DNA of 60,260 nt, taken from the NCBI GenBank assembly GCA_025927575.1, contig JAICLJ010000009.1, forward strand, positions 1 to 60,260. The letters are read 5' to 3'. The translations under genes were made by a program, and so were the position numbers. The notes beneath the pieces were generated by a model, which searched no databases, was not told the origin of the DNA, and saw only the letters and a program-made list of their open reading frames with translations. Position 1 is the first letter of the stretch. The number at the start of each line of letters is the position of its first letter. Shown here one piece after another: positions 8,223 through 17,932 of the stretch. This DNA is from Bryobacteraceae bacterium (lineage in GTDB: Bacteria > Acidobacteriota > Terriglobia > Bryobacterales > Bryobacteraceae).

Positions 8223-9644
8223 CTACTGGGGCAAAACTCCTTGGTTACTTATATAAACGCGCATCGTCACGCTTCCGACCACCCGGTTCCCCACTTCCGC
8301 TTTCCAGCTAATCTCTCGCCATCGAGCATTTCCCGTATCGGGCGTTAAGGACATGGCGAGTATCGGATAACTTTCCCCCGGCTTGATGGGATAGACGGCA
8401 TACTCTGTCTTATCGGTCCAGCCAGACGGCAGTTCCTCGGTCAACTTCACTTCTTCCGCGGTTGATGTCGCATTGTGCAAGATCAATGGAATGTTCAAAA
8501 CGTTTCCGAATCTGGTGGATACTTCAGGTACCGGAAGCAGCTCGGAAAGATGCTCAAGCCCGTGCGCCTTCCAGAACTCGCGGTAGAAAGCCCAGGGGCC
8601 GCCCAACTCCAGCGACACTCCGGCCTCGGGTTTGGGATGATATCCGGAGACAGGAGTAAACGGAAGCGGCGCCGCCGTTATTCCTTCGAACACATCGCCC
8701 GTTACGCTTCCGCCTACTAACGATTTTCCAAAAATAAGACGCATCGGATATTCAAAGCCTGATAAATCGTTCTTCTCGATTGCATCTATGCCGATGTCGC
8801 CTTCTTGGGTGAGATAGTATCTCTGCTGCTCGGCCATCAATCGAGCATACGACTTATGCCGGGAGGGAGAAATAGTTATGTTTGGGTAAGTGGGGCCGTT
8901 TCCATCCAAAAAGTTCTTACGAAACGGCGATAACTGCTGCTTGTCGTGCCAGTAGGGACCAAAGTCCTCAAAGGCGTCGGTAGCGTAGTACAACTTCTCG
9001 GGCTGCCATACGTGTAAACCCTCAGTGCGATTCATCATGCCAACACGGTTGCGTGGCGCCGACACTTGCTCGGGGAATTTCGTGGGATCGCCGGCCAAAT
9101 CGAACGCCTCCGTCGCCAGCACTCCCGCCGCCTGATGATCGTCATGATTTTCGCCGACCACGTAGTTGGGCATCCACGTCAGGATGACTTCCGGCCTGGT
9201 GAGCCTCACCAGCCTTACGACTTCGTCCAACGCCGAGCCATGATTCCAACTGTCCAGCGACCATAGGACGTTCTGACCCGGCGTATCATGCCAGCCGAGA
9301 AACCAAACGTTCTCGATACCGAATGAAGCTAGAGCTTTACGCGCTTCAATGATGCGCATCTGTCCTAGCGAAGCGCCCGCTTCATAGCCCACGGCGTTTC
9401 CGCCGCCATCGCCGGACGTGCAGTAGATGACGGCCACGCGCTTCCGCTCGTCAAGAGCGATTCTCGCCAGATATCCGCCAATGACAACGTCATCGTCGGG
9501 ATGTGCGACAACCAGCAGCAGATCCGCTTTGTACCGGCTGTCGGGAGGAAGCAAAGGGGGAGCCTTTGGCCGTTCGGCTCCCGCGAGTTGTATACAGAAT
9601 GAGAGAGTGAGCGCCACTATCGACGCCTGCGCGAATCGTTTCAT
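8223..9644 (-). CDS. Secreted PIG-L family deacetylase
   Basis: This 473-residue protein has a Sec signal peptide (to about residue 23, ending LAGA). The N-terminal half is a PIG-L/LmbE zinc-dependent N-acyl-sugar deacetylase fold with the signature AHPDDDVVIGG, the ISRIE-like position MRIIEARKALASFG, and the third metal motif ENHDDHQAAG. The C-terminal 120 residues look like an all-beta NPCBM/NEW3-type domain (SLELGGPWAFYREFW, NIPLILHNATSTAEEVKL). It probably removes acetyl groups from an exported or imported amino sugar. Its start lies 6 bp after the stop of the upstream TonB receptor, so the two are almost certainly co-transcribed. Confidence 0.85.
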   Translation of the reverse strand: MKRFAQASIVALTLSFCIQLAGAERPKAPPLLPPDSRYKADLLLVVAHPDDDVVIGGYLARIALDERKRVAVIYCTSGDGGGNAVGYEAGASLGQMRIIEARKALASFGIENVWFLGWHDTPGQNVLWSLDSWNHGSALDEVVRLVRLTRPEVILTWMPNYVVGENHDDHQAAGVLATEAFDLAGDPTKFPEQVSAPRNRVGMMNRTEGLHVWQPEKLYYATDAFEDFGPYWHDKQQLSPFRKNFLDGNGPTYPNITISPSRHKSYARLMAEQQRYYLTQEGDIGIDAIEKNDLSGFEYPMRLIFGKSLVGGSVTGDVFEGITAAPLPFTPVSGYHPKPEAGVSLELGGPWAFYREFWKAHGLEHLSELLPVPEVSTRFGNVLNIPLILHNATSTAEEVKLTEELPSGWTDKTEYAVYPIKPGESYPILAMSLTPDTGNARWREISWKAEVGNRVVGSVTMRVYISNQGVLPQ

Positions 9645-9650
9645 CTGACC

Positions 9651-12600
9651 CTAGAATTGCAAATGCAAGCCGAACTGCATTTGGCGCATAGCGGTCTGCA
9701 CGTAGGTGATCTGTCCGGCGCCACTTTGGTCAATCGTGGAGTTCGGCCGGCCCAGGTTCACGTGATTAAACACGTTGAAGGCGTCGGCGCGCAATTCCAG
9801 TGATATTCGTTCCCCAACCAGGAGGTTTTTGGCGAGCGAAAGGTCCGAACTCGCAAGAGACGGCCCCCGCAGCGAGTTCCGTCCCGCGGTGCCGTTACGA
9901 AACGGCTGTGTGGGTTCTGAGTATGCGGCGGGATTGAACCACAAGTTCGCGTTCGGATTGGATACGCTTGGATTGCCGATTACATCCGCACGCGCGCCGA
10001 AGTCCGCATTCAAGAGCGGGGCATTCGAGACCGTCGGCGTGAATGGCAACCCTGTCGAAAACGTATGCACGCCGCTTAAACGCCAGCCGCCCAAAACCGC
10101 GTCCGCGATGGCGTTGCCTCCCAGCGCCCAATGCCGGTTGCGGCCGAAGGGAAGATCCCAGTTATGAGTCAGGGTCACAGCGTGCTCCCGGTCCCAACTG
10201 GCCGGCGCATGGTCGGCGCGGATATCGTACACATTGCCGGCATTGCCGACTTCCGTGTTGGTCATCGCTTTTGACCATGTATAAGTCAAGTTGAAATCGA
10301 GGCTCCGCGAGAACTGCTTTGTCAGCTTTGTTTGAAGACCATTGTAGCTGGAGTTGTCGCAGTTACAGACCTGAATGATGCCTTGCGAAAGGCCGAATTT
10401 GGCAAAGGGTCTGCGCGGATTGTAATCGCCGGGACCCGGCACTGCTTGGTTCACGTTTATTTCTTCGGTGAGGTGCCGCCCAACATTTCCGACGTATGCA
10501 ACTTCGAGCGCCAGATCGGATGTTAAACGGTGCTGCACGGTAAAGTTCCAGAAATAAACTCCCGGGATCCGATAGGCGTCCAGCGGCGAAGTAAAGTAAT
10601 TGATTCCGATTCCATCGGGCAGCGGATAGCGCCCGTTTGCGCCAACTGGCGGCGTAAGCGGCGTAGGCGGTCCAGCCAAGAGGTTGAACGCCGGAATGTA
10701 GGGATTCGCCTGATTGACACTTTGTCCGTTGACGATAGGAGGATTGTAATCCGCGCCCTGCCCAAATATTGATCCGAGACCGCCCGGGTTATTGCTCTGA
10801 CCGTAACCCGTGCGCACCACGGTTTTCTCTGTCACCTGGTAGGCGATCCCGAATCTTGGCGAAAAGCCCAAGTTGTAGGGCTTGACACCCATGTTAAGCG
10901 GCACAGAGCCAATACCGGCCGCAAGCACCTCGCCAGTCGAGGGATCGAAACTGCCGGCGCCGCCGGGTTTGGCCGCCGTTTGCGGCAGATAGTTCTCATA
11001 GCGGACACCATAGTTGACTGTCAGCTTCGGCGTGATGCGCCAGGAATCCTGGACGAAGCCGAACGTTCGAGTCTCGCGAAGACCGGGATAGTAGTCCGAT
11101 CCGGTGTAGTAGCGCGCAAAAAAATTTGGCGAACCAATCAGATATGCGCCGAGAGCCGAACCGGTGGATGCACCGCCCGCGGCCAATTGGTCGAGGACTG
11201 GATTACCGGTGGTCGAGTCGTTGAAATAAATTTCTCCTGAGCGGTGCGAATCGCTGGGAATGCGTTGCTGCTGCCCGCGCCGGACGTCAACACCAAATTT
11301 AATCGTGTGGTTGCCCGCGATTTTGGTCCAGTTATTAACCCATTGAAATTGATTTTCAGTTTCTTTCAGCGGGCAGTTGCAGGCGTTGACGCCGAGAGCG
11401 TAGCCGAAATCGAATCCGCCGTTTCCCTGCACATAGAAGGCGGGCATGCCCGTGGTGGCAGCCGACCCGGTATTCAGACCAGGTAGTCCGGCGTCGAGCG
11501 CAGGCGTTGTTCCGGAATCGTTGGGCTCCACGCGAATCCGGTATCGATAAAAGCCGAAGCGTGCATCCGTAATCAGCGTCGGGCTAAAGGTGTGATCGAA
11601 CCCCAGCGCCAGGCTTTGATTGCGGTCGATAGAATCGCCTGAGAAGTTGAACGCGCTAGGACCGCCGCCCACATCGCCGAAGGCCGCCGGTGAATAATTG
11701 TCGAAGTCGGCCAGAGTGTAACGTCCAAAAATGTGGGTCGTGCCGCTCAGGTTGTAATCAACGCGCCCATCGTACTGACCGGAGTCAAACCGCTGGCTGC
11801 CCGCGCTCACGTAATTGTTAAAAATATCCGTGCCGTTGTTCGGCAGTGGCAATTTTGCGAGAAGATTAGCCATGGGCGCGGCTACCGGAACCATATTGAC
11901 GATGCCGTTTCGGGAAAATACCTGGCGGCCGGCGCCTGTGGACGGGTCGCCGCTATTTGGATCGAAGACCATCCCCGCCCGTGCGGCGACCATTGCGCCC
12001 TCGGTACTCTGCACAAGCGCGGGATTGGCGCAGCCCGCCGCCGACACGCTGCCGTCAGCGCAGATATAGGAGCCCAGCTGCGAGGTCAGATCGCCGGCGC
12101 GCTCGGCAGCCGTGGGAACCGTCGTGAGCACCGCGCCGCCGGTACGACGGCGCGCCCCCTGATAATCGAAGAATCCGAATAGCTTGTCCTTCACGATCGG
12201 CGCACCCACCGATCCGCCGAACTGGTTCCAGCGAAGCGGCGGATTTTGCCGGGTGAACGGATCGGCAGCATTCGTAACGTTGTTGCGCAGATATTCAAAC
12301 AGCGACCCGTGCCATTGATTGGTGCCCGATTTTGTCGTGGCTTGCACCAGGGCGCCCGACGCCGAGCCGAATTCCGCATCGTAGTTGCTCGTACTCACCT
12401 TGAATTCCTGGAGCGCGTCTATGTTGGGATTGATGACGGCAATTCCCAGAATTGCGCTTTGGTTTTCCGTGCCGTCGAGCAGAAAGCCGTTCGCAATAAA
12501 ATATTGCCCGTTCACATTGGCCTGTATGCCCCCCTGCGGGTTTTCACTAGCCGCGATTTGCCAGCCGTTCAGTTGCGTGCCGGGAACTTGCAGCATAAGA

Positions 12601-13145
12601 GTCGTCACGTTGCGGTCGAGCACGGGCAGTTCCTGCACCTGCTTCCCCGTCAGAGTGGTCGCTATCTCCGCGCGGTCCGCTGTCAGGAGCGGCGTCGCAT
12701 CCGTCACGTTGACGCTGGTATTGACGTTGGCCAGTGTAAGAGTGGCGTCCAGCCGCGTTGTCGCATCTACCTGCACGGTGGCGTTGGCGGTGTATGTGCC
12801 GAAGCCGGCGCCGCTTACGGCAATTCGATACGGTCCCGCTAGCAGGTGAGTCTGTGAATAGTTCCCCTCGCTACCGCTTTGCACGGTATATACAGTGCCG
12901 CGGCCAAGATCGGTAATGGTGACATTAGCGTTCGCAACGGCGGCGCCGCTGGCGTCCTGAATTGTTCCCGCGATATTTCCGAAGACAGCCTGCCCCATAA
13001 CGCTTCCGGCCGCCAGCAGCATTACGGCGGCTAGCACAAAGCAACAACGTTGCTTCCGGCCTGACGCCGGAGCGGCTACTATTTGCCCAGCCCGTTCCAT
13101 CGGCGAAGTGCCTGCGGTATTCCCAAACGTTTTTCCAACTAACAT
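9651..13145 (-). CDS. TonB-dependent receptor, Oar-like, 1164 aa
   Basis: This is a large outer-membrane receptor. A hydrophobic signal segment (CCFVLAAVMLLAAGSVMGQA) ends near residue 53. A carboxypeptidase-regulatory-like beta sandwich follows at about 55-130 (GNIAGTIQDASGAAVANANV), then a plug region (ELPVLDRNVTTLMLQVPGTQ; FGSASGALVQATTKSGTNQWHG) and a long beta-barrel ending in the C-terminal aromatic residue LHLQF. A GGGAGG site about 9 bp before ATG 13145 supports the start, although the segment before the signal peptide is long. Acidobacteria carry dozens of such receptors, and the substrate is not predictable. Pairing with the PIG-L deacetylase suggests an acetylated sugar. Confidence 0.9.
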   Translation of the reverse strand: MLVGKTFGNTAGTSPMERAGQIVAAPASGRKQRCCFVLAAVMLLAAGSVMGQAVFGNIAGTIQDASGAAVANANVTITDLGRGTVYTVQSGSEGNYSQTHLLAGPYRIAVSGAGFGTYTANATVQVDATTRLDATLTLANVNTSVNVTDATPLLTADRAEIATTLTGKQVQELPVLDRNVTTLMLQVPGTQLNGWQIAASENPQGGIQANVNGQYFIANGFLLDGTENQSAILGIAVINPNIDALQEFKVSTSNYDAEFGSASGALVQATTKSGTNQWHGSLFEYLRNNVTNAADPFTRQNPPLRWNQFGGSVGAPIVKDKLFGFFDYQGARRRTGGAVLTTVPTAAERAGDLTSQLGSYICADGSVSAAGCANPALVQSTEGAMVAARAGMVFDPNSGDPSTGAGRQVFSRNGIVNMVPVAAPMANLLAKLPLPNNGTDIFNNYVSAGSQRFDSGQYDGRVDYNLSGTTHIFGRYTLADFDNYSPAAFGDVGGGPSAFNFSGDSIDRNQSLALGFDHTFSPTLITDARFGFYRYRIRVEPNDSGTTPALDAGLPGLNTGSAATTGMPAFYVQGNGGFDFGYALGVNACNCPLKETENQFQWVNNWTKIAGNHTIKFGVDVRRGQQQRIPSDSHRSGEIYFNDSTTGNPVLDQLAAGGASTGSALGAYLIGSPNFFARYYTGSDYYPGLRETRTFGFVQDSWRITPKLTVNYGVRYENYLPQTAAKPGGAGSFDPSTGEVLAAGIGSVPLNMGVKPYNLGFSPRFGIAYQVTEKTVVRTGYGQSNNPGGLGSIFGQGADYNPPIVNGQSVNQANPYIPAFNLLAGPPTPLTPPVGANGRYPLPDGIGINYFTSPLDAYRIPGVYFWNFTVQHRLTSDLALEVAYVGNVGRHLTEEINVNQAVPGPGDYNPRRPFAKFGLSQGIIQVCNCDNSSYNGLQTKLTKQFSRSLDFNLTYTWSKAMTNTEVGNAGNVYDIRADHAPASWDREHAVTLTHNWDLPFGRNRHWALGGNAIADAVLGGWRLSGVHTFSTGLPFTPTVSNAPLLNADFGARADVIGNPSVSNPNANLWFNPAAYSEPTQPFRNGTAGRNSLRGPSLASSDLSLAKNLLVGERISLELRADAFNVFNHVNLGRPNSTIDQSGAGQITYVQTAMRQMQFGLHLQF

Positions 13146-13276
13146 GATTGATAACCTCCCCGCCTGAGAGCACAGACGGTTTGAACCCGGGACTTATGAT
13201 GGATGCTAACATCTGGAAGCATTGATGTCATCATCCAAATTGACTAAATTATGTAGCAGATTTGCAACCTGAACGC

Positions 13277-13795
13277 CTACTGGGCGTCATGCCCCGAATA
13301 ATGTTCCTGAAGCACATTGCCCTTGTAGTCGATTTCGCTGTGAATGCCGATTGACGACGTGTAGTAAACAAAGGCAGTCGTCGACTTGAGTTGCGTGAAA
13401 AAGTGCTCGGCGGGTGTATCGGGGTGCTTCTCGCCTTTGGCGATCCGGTCCAGCAGTTCCCACTGCAGTTCAGAGCCGATTTGATTGAACGACGCGTGAT
13501 GCAAGGCGATGGAGAGTTCGTTCACGGCGGCTAGACAATTGCGCGAAGAAGCACGTTCGTCCGGCAGAAAAGCCTTTGCCAACGAGTGGTCGATATAAGC
13601 TGCAACACCTGCCAGATGCGCTCCCGTAGAGTGTTCATCGGCCGGATCACCAGTTCCGTAAACGTGCCCAATATCTCGAACTCGTCTTTCGTGAAGGACA
13701 CCGGCGCATTCGGTTCGGCGGCTGGAAGCTGTAGCGCTATCGTCGCCCCGGCGAGCAGCTTCAGAACTTCCCTGCGTCCGGAAACGCCGTCGATT
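13277..13795 (-). pseudogene. Gluconate 2-dehydrogenase subunit 3-like, frameshifted
   Basis: This is the small Tat-exported subunit that accompanies GMC-type membrane dehydrogenases. One frame gives a twin-arginine leader, GRREVLKLLAGATIALQL, then FTKDEFEILGTFTELVIRP. After a shift at about 13650 the reading continues as DEHSTGAHLAGVAAYIDHS to QLKSTTAFVYYTSSIGIHSE, the conserved C-terminal half. No good start codon remains in the leader frame. The upstream GMC gene is also broken, so the pair is dead. Confidence 0.75.
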
Positions 13796-14379
13796 CAAAT
13801 CTCCCCTTTCCGGGGCTGATCCGCCAGATAGTCGCAGGAGCGCCAACAAAGAGACAGAATGGTCCAAGTCGGGTTTTGCACCAATGCCGAGGCAAAGCTG
13901 GCGCCGTCCACGACGAAGAGATTCTTCACGTCGCGCGATTGTTGAAACTGGTTTACCACCGAAGTTTTCGGATCGCTGCCCATCGTATATGTTGTGCCTG
14001 TATAAGGATGTTGTTTCTCTTCCACCAGCAAATCTTTGCTGTAATCGGAATTGCGCCAGGCCTGTATATAACACCGCATGTGTTTATAGGGAGATTTCTG
14101 AGCCGAAACTATCTGGCGCAGGCTGCACCTCATTCAAAGTAAGTGCGTGATAGTCCGGCGGCATGTCGCCTCTGGAGGATAATCGTAGGGCCACTCCATG
14201 GAATGCAGAGTTTTAGTCGTGTCAACCTGCTTGCCTGCTTCGAGCAGCAACACTGTCAAGCCGTCCTGAGTCAGTACGTGAGCTGCCATGCCTCCGGCCG
14301 CTCCGGATCCCACAACGACCGCGTCGTATACCGTATTGAGATTGACCTCGAAATCGTTTGTCGGAAACCGCAGCAGCAT
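13795..14379 (-). pseudogene. GMC oxidoreductase with internal deletion
   Basis: The N-terminus is a clear FAD-binding Rossmann motif ([19 protein letters not shown], ending LLLEAG). A shift at about 14175 restores [13 protein letters not shown]. The sequence then runs to HPYTGTTY and jumps straight to the family's C-terminal end, DPKTSVVNQFQ and KNLFVVDGASFASALVQNP. Several hundred residues of the substrate domain, including the catalytic His region, are missing. With the subunit 3 remnant it was a quinone-linked sugar or alcohol dehydrogenase of the periplasmic face. Confidence 0.8.
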
Positions 14380-14424
14380 AAAAGGGTTTTGCGGAAAACT
14401 CGCTCGGGGGTGGCCGATTTCCTT

Positions 14425-15882
14425 CTAGCCCGGGACCCGCTTTAAGTCGGCTCGAGTGTTCTCGTACGTCACGTTATAAGAGAGTAGTTCCGGCTCCGGC
14501 TCGACGCCCCAGCGGCGGCAGGCCGAGCGATAGACTTCCGGCCACCAGTTTCGATGCTCGGTAAGGCCCTTTTCACGCCATGCCGCCCAATCCGCGGTGG
14601 CAAGGGACCACGCTTCGTCGCCGAACGCTTGGGCCTCCGCTTGCGAGCCAAATTCCGGAACCAGCCATTGACGTCCGATCCGGGCATGCAGAACTTCGTC
14701 CGCCCAATCATAATCCTGAATCAACGCAGTCAGGCGGTTGTTGGTCGCCAGCGCCACTTGCCATTCGTACTCTTTGCCGTTCTTCTTCGGCATCAATCCC
14801 TGTTCAATTGTGAAGAGCACGGCGTGACGTTGCTGAGGATCGAGCTTCGTGTTCAGTTCCAGAGACCAGGTAAGGTTCAGCGGGACGCTGCTCCAGTCGA
14901 TGCCCAGAGAGGCGAATCCGACTTCGCCCATCATCGCGTGACGCGCCTCATCCCACAATTGGCGGGTCATGTCGCGGTAATACTCCCACGAGCGGCCGGT
15001 GTTCTCGGAGAGGATACTGGAGATCACCTCCGGCACGTCAATCTCACGCATGCGCTTGAAGTACAGCATGATCGATTTGGGCAATGGCTCGACATCCGGA
15101 TCGAACAACATTGCTTCGGCGTTGACTCCCATGTTGTATGGGTCCTTGAATCGCCGATCGCGCTGGGGAACGCCATCATAGCGATAGGGAGCGGCGGAAA
15201 ACATGCGTTCGAAGCCAGTCTCATTTGAATCGGAGGTTCCATCCAAATCTCCCGCAGACCTCAGAATCCGCCCGAGCATATCGAGCCAGCCGGATAGAGC
15301 CTCTCGATCTTCATTAAGTACGAGACATTTGATTGCCTGTTGTCCGTATTCCTCTATCTCTCGGATTTCGAGCGAAGCCAGCCGGCATAATCGATAGCTT
15401 GGGTGGTCAAACAGCCTGTTCGTCTCGGCGAGGAACCGCTGTAAGACGCGAAGCACCGCCGGTACAGCTTCCTGATAGAGGCCAAGAACTAATGCCGCAA
15501 CGTTGGGTGCCGCCTGAATTTCATCAAAGAACATGTCCAGTAGAGGCTCCGGTGAAGCTTCCAAACCGTAGGGTGGCTGGCGCATTTCCCGAACCCGATC
15601 GGCAATTCCGGCTACATGTTCCGCACAATAATAGGCGTGCAGGCTGAAAGCCATCTTCAGCTCGTAGATGGGCATCGCCGCAATCCGCGCGGTAAAGATG
15701 CCGTGCAATCGCTTCAAGGCCCAGCGAAGGCGTTTGAGTCGCTGCACCGATTCCTGGATCGTCAGCCCCTTTGTCATTGCCCGATCGATCGACTCGAGAC
15801 CGGCGAGGGGAGGCAGACCGGCAAATCCTCTGTATCCTTCCGATAATTTGTGAACAGCCGCTTCTGAAGACACTTTTTGCAT
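14425..15882 (-). CDS. Putative ferritin-like diiron protein, 485 aa
   Basis: I do not recognise a named family. The start at ATG 15882 (MQKVSSEAAVHKL) is chosen because longer readings run into the divergent AraC gene. The protein is alpha-helical and rich in acidic and histidine pairs in helices: EIREIEEYGQQ, two EXXH-type motifs (WDEARHAMMGE and DEVLHARIG), and LFTIEQGLMP between them. That arrangement resembles ferritin-like diiron folds. No signal peptide is visible. It ends 45 bp before the broken GMC gene and was probably its operon partner, perhaps redox-related. The function is an inference from motif spacing only. Confidence 0.65.
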   Translation of the reverse strand: MQKVSSEAAVHKLSEGYRGFAGLPPLAGLESIDRAMTKGLTIQESVQRLKRLRWALKRLHGIFTARIAAMPIYELKMAFSLHAYYCAEHVAGIADRVREMRQPPYGLEASPEPLLDMFFDEIQAAPNVAALVLGLYQEAVPAVLRVLQRFLAETNRLFDHPSYRLCRLASLEIREIEEYGQQAIKCLVLNEDREALSGWLDMLGRILRSAGDLDGTSDSNETGFERMFSAAPYRYDGVPQRDRRFKDPYNMGVNAEAMLFDPDVEPLPKSIMLYFKRMREIDVPEVISSILSENTGRSWEYYRDMTRQLWDEARHAMMGEVGFASLGIDWSSVPLNLTWSLELNTKLDPQQRHAVLFTIEQGLMPKKNGKEYEWQVALATNNRLTALIQDYDWADEVLHARIGRQWLVPEFGSQAEAQAFGDEAWSLATADWAAWREKGLTEHRNWWPEVYRSACRRWGVEPEPELLSYNVTYENTRADLKRVPG

Positions 15883-16032
15883 AGTCCCCGTAGCTAACGA
15901 ACAATGCTTGAGCGTAGCCTGCCCTACCGTGCGCGTCTTTCCGCCGGTTGACCACCTTGTGTACTGGATTTGCAAAGGTAATAATAACCACAGAACACCG
16001 CCCGCTGCGAGTGCTTGGCGACAGAGGCAGGG

Positions 16033-16911
16033 ATGAAGGCCTATTTTGAAAAGATTCCGATGGGAACGTCCTCCCTTTTTCTTTTCGAGCGTCGGGACGA
16101 GAGCTTTCCTTTTGATTGGCACTATCACCCTGAATTTGAATTGACCCTGATCGTGGATAGCAGCGGCCGCCGTTTCGTCGCGGATAGCAGCGCCAACTAC
16201 GGGCCGGGCGATTTTGTGCTGCTGGGGCCGAACCTGCCGCATAGCTGGCGCTCCGATGCCGCAGCCTCGGCTCTCAGCCCCATGCATACGGCGGTTGTGG
16301 CCCAGTTTCGGCCTGACTTTCTCGGACCGGGCTTTTTTGAATTGAACGAGATGGCGCCAATTGCGCGGCTTCTGAAATCGGCCGGCTCCGGTCTAGGATT
16401 CGGCCACACGGCCGCTGGCCGGGATGCGGCGGCAAAATTCACGCAACTCTCTTCATTGCGCCCAGCGCGCCGCATAATTCTGCTGCTATCGATTCTCTGC
16501 GACCTTGCGAACGACCCTGGCGCCCAGCGCCTCTCGACAGGCCAAGTCCTTCCGTTGTGCCGTCCTGACGATCAGGAGCGAATCAACGTCCTCTGTGGGC
16601 AATTGGAGCGTTCTTTCAACGAGGAGGTCGATTTCAAGGCGCTTGCACGCCTCATTCACATGGATCAGGCTTCGCTGTGCAGATTTTTCAAGCGCGCGAC
16701 TGGCCGCACTTTGACCACATATGTCACCGAACTTCGGGTCGCTGCCGCCGCGCGGCTGTTGATTGAGACCAACCTGAGTCTTCTGGAGATCAGCTTTCAG
16801 GTGGGATTCGGCAATTATTCGAACTTTAATCGTCAATTCAAAAAGGTCAGAGGAGTTACTCCAAATTACGTTCGCCGTCAGTTTCGCGTCGCGGAGACTG
16901 TGGCACGCTAA
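16033..16911 (+). CDS. AraC-family transcription regulator
   Basis: About 292 residues. The N-terminal cupin-like sensing domain (WHYHPEFELTLIVDSSGRRF, GDFVLLGPNLPHSW) is typical of sugar-responsive AraC proteins. The C-terminal 100 residues hold two helix-turn-helix motifs (FKALARLIHMDQASLCRFFK and LLEISFQVGFGNYSNFNRQF, followed by KKVRGVTPNYVRR). ATG 16033 is preferred to an upstream TTG because GAGG lies just before it. It is divergent from the 14425-15882 gene and followed by the SGNH hydrolase. It may regulate either. Confidence 0.88.
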   Translation: MKAYFEKIPMGTSSLFLFERRDESFPFDWHYHPEFELTLIVDSSGRRFVADSSANYGPGDFVLLGPNLPHSWRSDAAASALSPMHTAVVAQFRPDFLGPGFFELNEMAPIARLLKSAGSGLGFGHTAAGRDAAAKFTQLSSLRPARRIILLLSILCDLANDPGAQRLSTGQVLPLCRPDDQERINVLCGQLERSFNEEVDFKALARLIHMDQASLCRFFKRATGRTLTTYVTELRVAAAARLLIETNLSLLEISFQVGFGNYSNFNRQFKKVRGVTPNYVRRQFRVAETVAR

Positions 16912-16968
16912 CATCGCGTGCCAGCGAACGTCTGATGGGCGGCTTTGACCCTCGGCTACAGTAAAAAC

Positions 16969-17652
16969 ATGCTTCGCGCGCGAGCGGTTCTCCTGACGGC
17001 GCTTGTGGTCTGCGGCGTTTCGGCTTCAATGTATGCGGCAGCCAACTTTCGGAATAGAAAAGTGAAGCGTGAGGACATCGAATGGACTGACGTCTGGATG
17101 CCCAATATGAACCGTCACGATCTGCCTCGGGTGCTTCTGATCGGCGATTCCATTACACGGGCTTATTACAAGGGAGTCGAGCAGAATCTGCGGGGTAAGG
17201 CATATTGCGCCCGCATTGCTACTTCAAAGGCCGTCGGCGATCCGGCGCTCACGGTGGAGCTTCACGCTTTTCTGCCGGAAGCAAAATTCGACGTGATCCA
17301 TTTCAATATTGGAATGCACGGATGGGGTTATTCGGAGGAGGAGTATCGGAAGCACCTGCCTGATCTGCTAAAGGAGATCCGCAGGGATGCTCCCGGCGCG
17401 AAGTTGATTTGGGCCAGCACCACGCTCGTGCGGAAGGATCACGGCTCCGGTCCAACAAACGATCGCATACGCGCGCGGAACACGATCGCGCACACGTATT
17501 TTGCTCATGAGCGAATCCCCATCGATGATTTATCGGGGCTGATGGCCGCCCACCAGGATTTGCATTCCGACGACGTGCATTTTAATGGCGAAGGCGCTGC
17601 TCTGCAAGCAAAACAGGTGACCGCTGAAGTTGAAAAATTACTTCTGCGCTGA
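16969..17652 (+). CDS. SGNH/GDSL-type hydrolase, secreted
   Basis: About 227 residues from ATG 16969 with a Sec signal (VLLTALVVCGVSASMYAAA). Block I of the SGNH fold is LLIGDSITRAYYKG with the nucleophile Ser in GDSI. The block III Asn is in HFNIGMHGWGYS. The block V Asp-x-x-His is in DDVHFNGEGAAL. It is probably an esterase acting on acylated carbohydrate, but the substrate is unknown. It ends about 94 bp before the tRNA gene. Confidence 0.85.
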   Translation: MLRARAVLLTALVVCGVSASMYAAANFRNRKVKREDIEWTDVWMPNMNRHDLPRVLLIGDSITRAYYKGVEQNLRGKAYCARIATSKAVGDPALTVELHAFLPEAKFDVIHFNIGMHGWGYSEEEYRKHLPDLLKEIRRDAPGAKLIWASTTLVRKDHGSGPTNDRIRARNTIAHTYFAHERIPIDDLSGLMAAHQDLHSDDVHFNGEGAALQAKQVTAEVEKLLLR

Positions 17653-17745
17653 CCGTGATTACCGGCGAAGAATTCCACGCGCCTAGGTGCGCCGCAAAAC
17701 TCACTGTGATTGCGAAATCGATGATGAATTCGCTACCTTGAGTAT

Positions 17746-17835
17746 GGAGGAATGGCCGAGTGGTTGAAGGCGGCGGTCTTGAAAACCGTTAACGGGGTGA
17801 CTCGTTCGGGGGTTCGAATCCCTCTTCCTCCGCCA
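17746..17835 (+). tRNA. tRNA-Ser (TGA)
   Basis: The 7-bp acceptor GGAGGAA pairs with TTCCTCC at 17825-17831, followed by G and an encoded CCA. The anticodon loop CTTGAAA gives TGA. A long variable arm (class II) and a GGTTCGAATCC T-arm are present. The decayed integrase that follows suggests this gene was an attachment site. Confidence 0.97.
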
Positions 17836-17932
17836 GAAAATCAACGAGTTAACGCCCCTCGGATCGATTCGGATGCGCTGCTTTACTAAAGCTTCGTGCA
17901 AATCTGGTGCAAATCCCATTTCCCTCACGTCC

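Noticed and set aside
15883-16287. N-terminal extension of the 485-residue EXXH protein to 620 residues
   Set aside because: The extension overlaps the AraC gene on the other strand, is of odd composition, and has no ribosome-binding site. ATG 15882 is the likely start.
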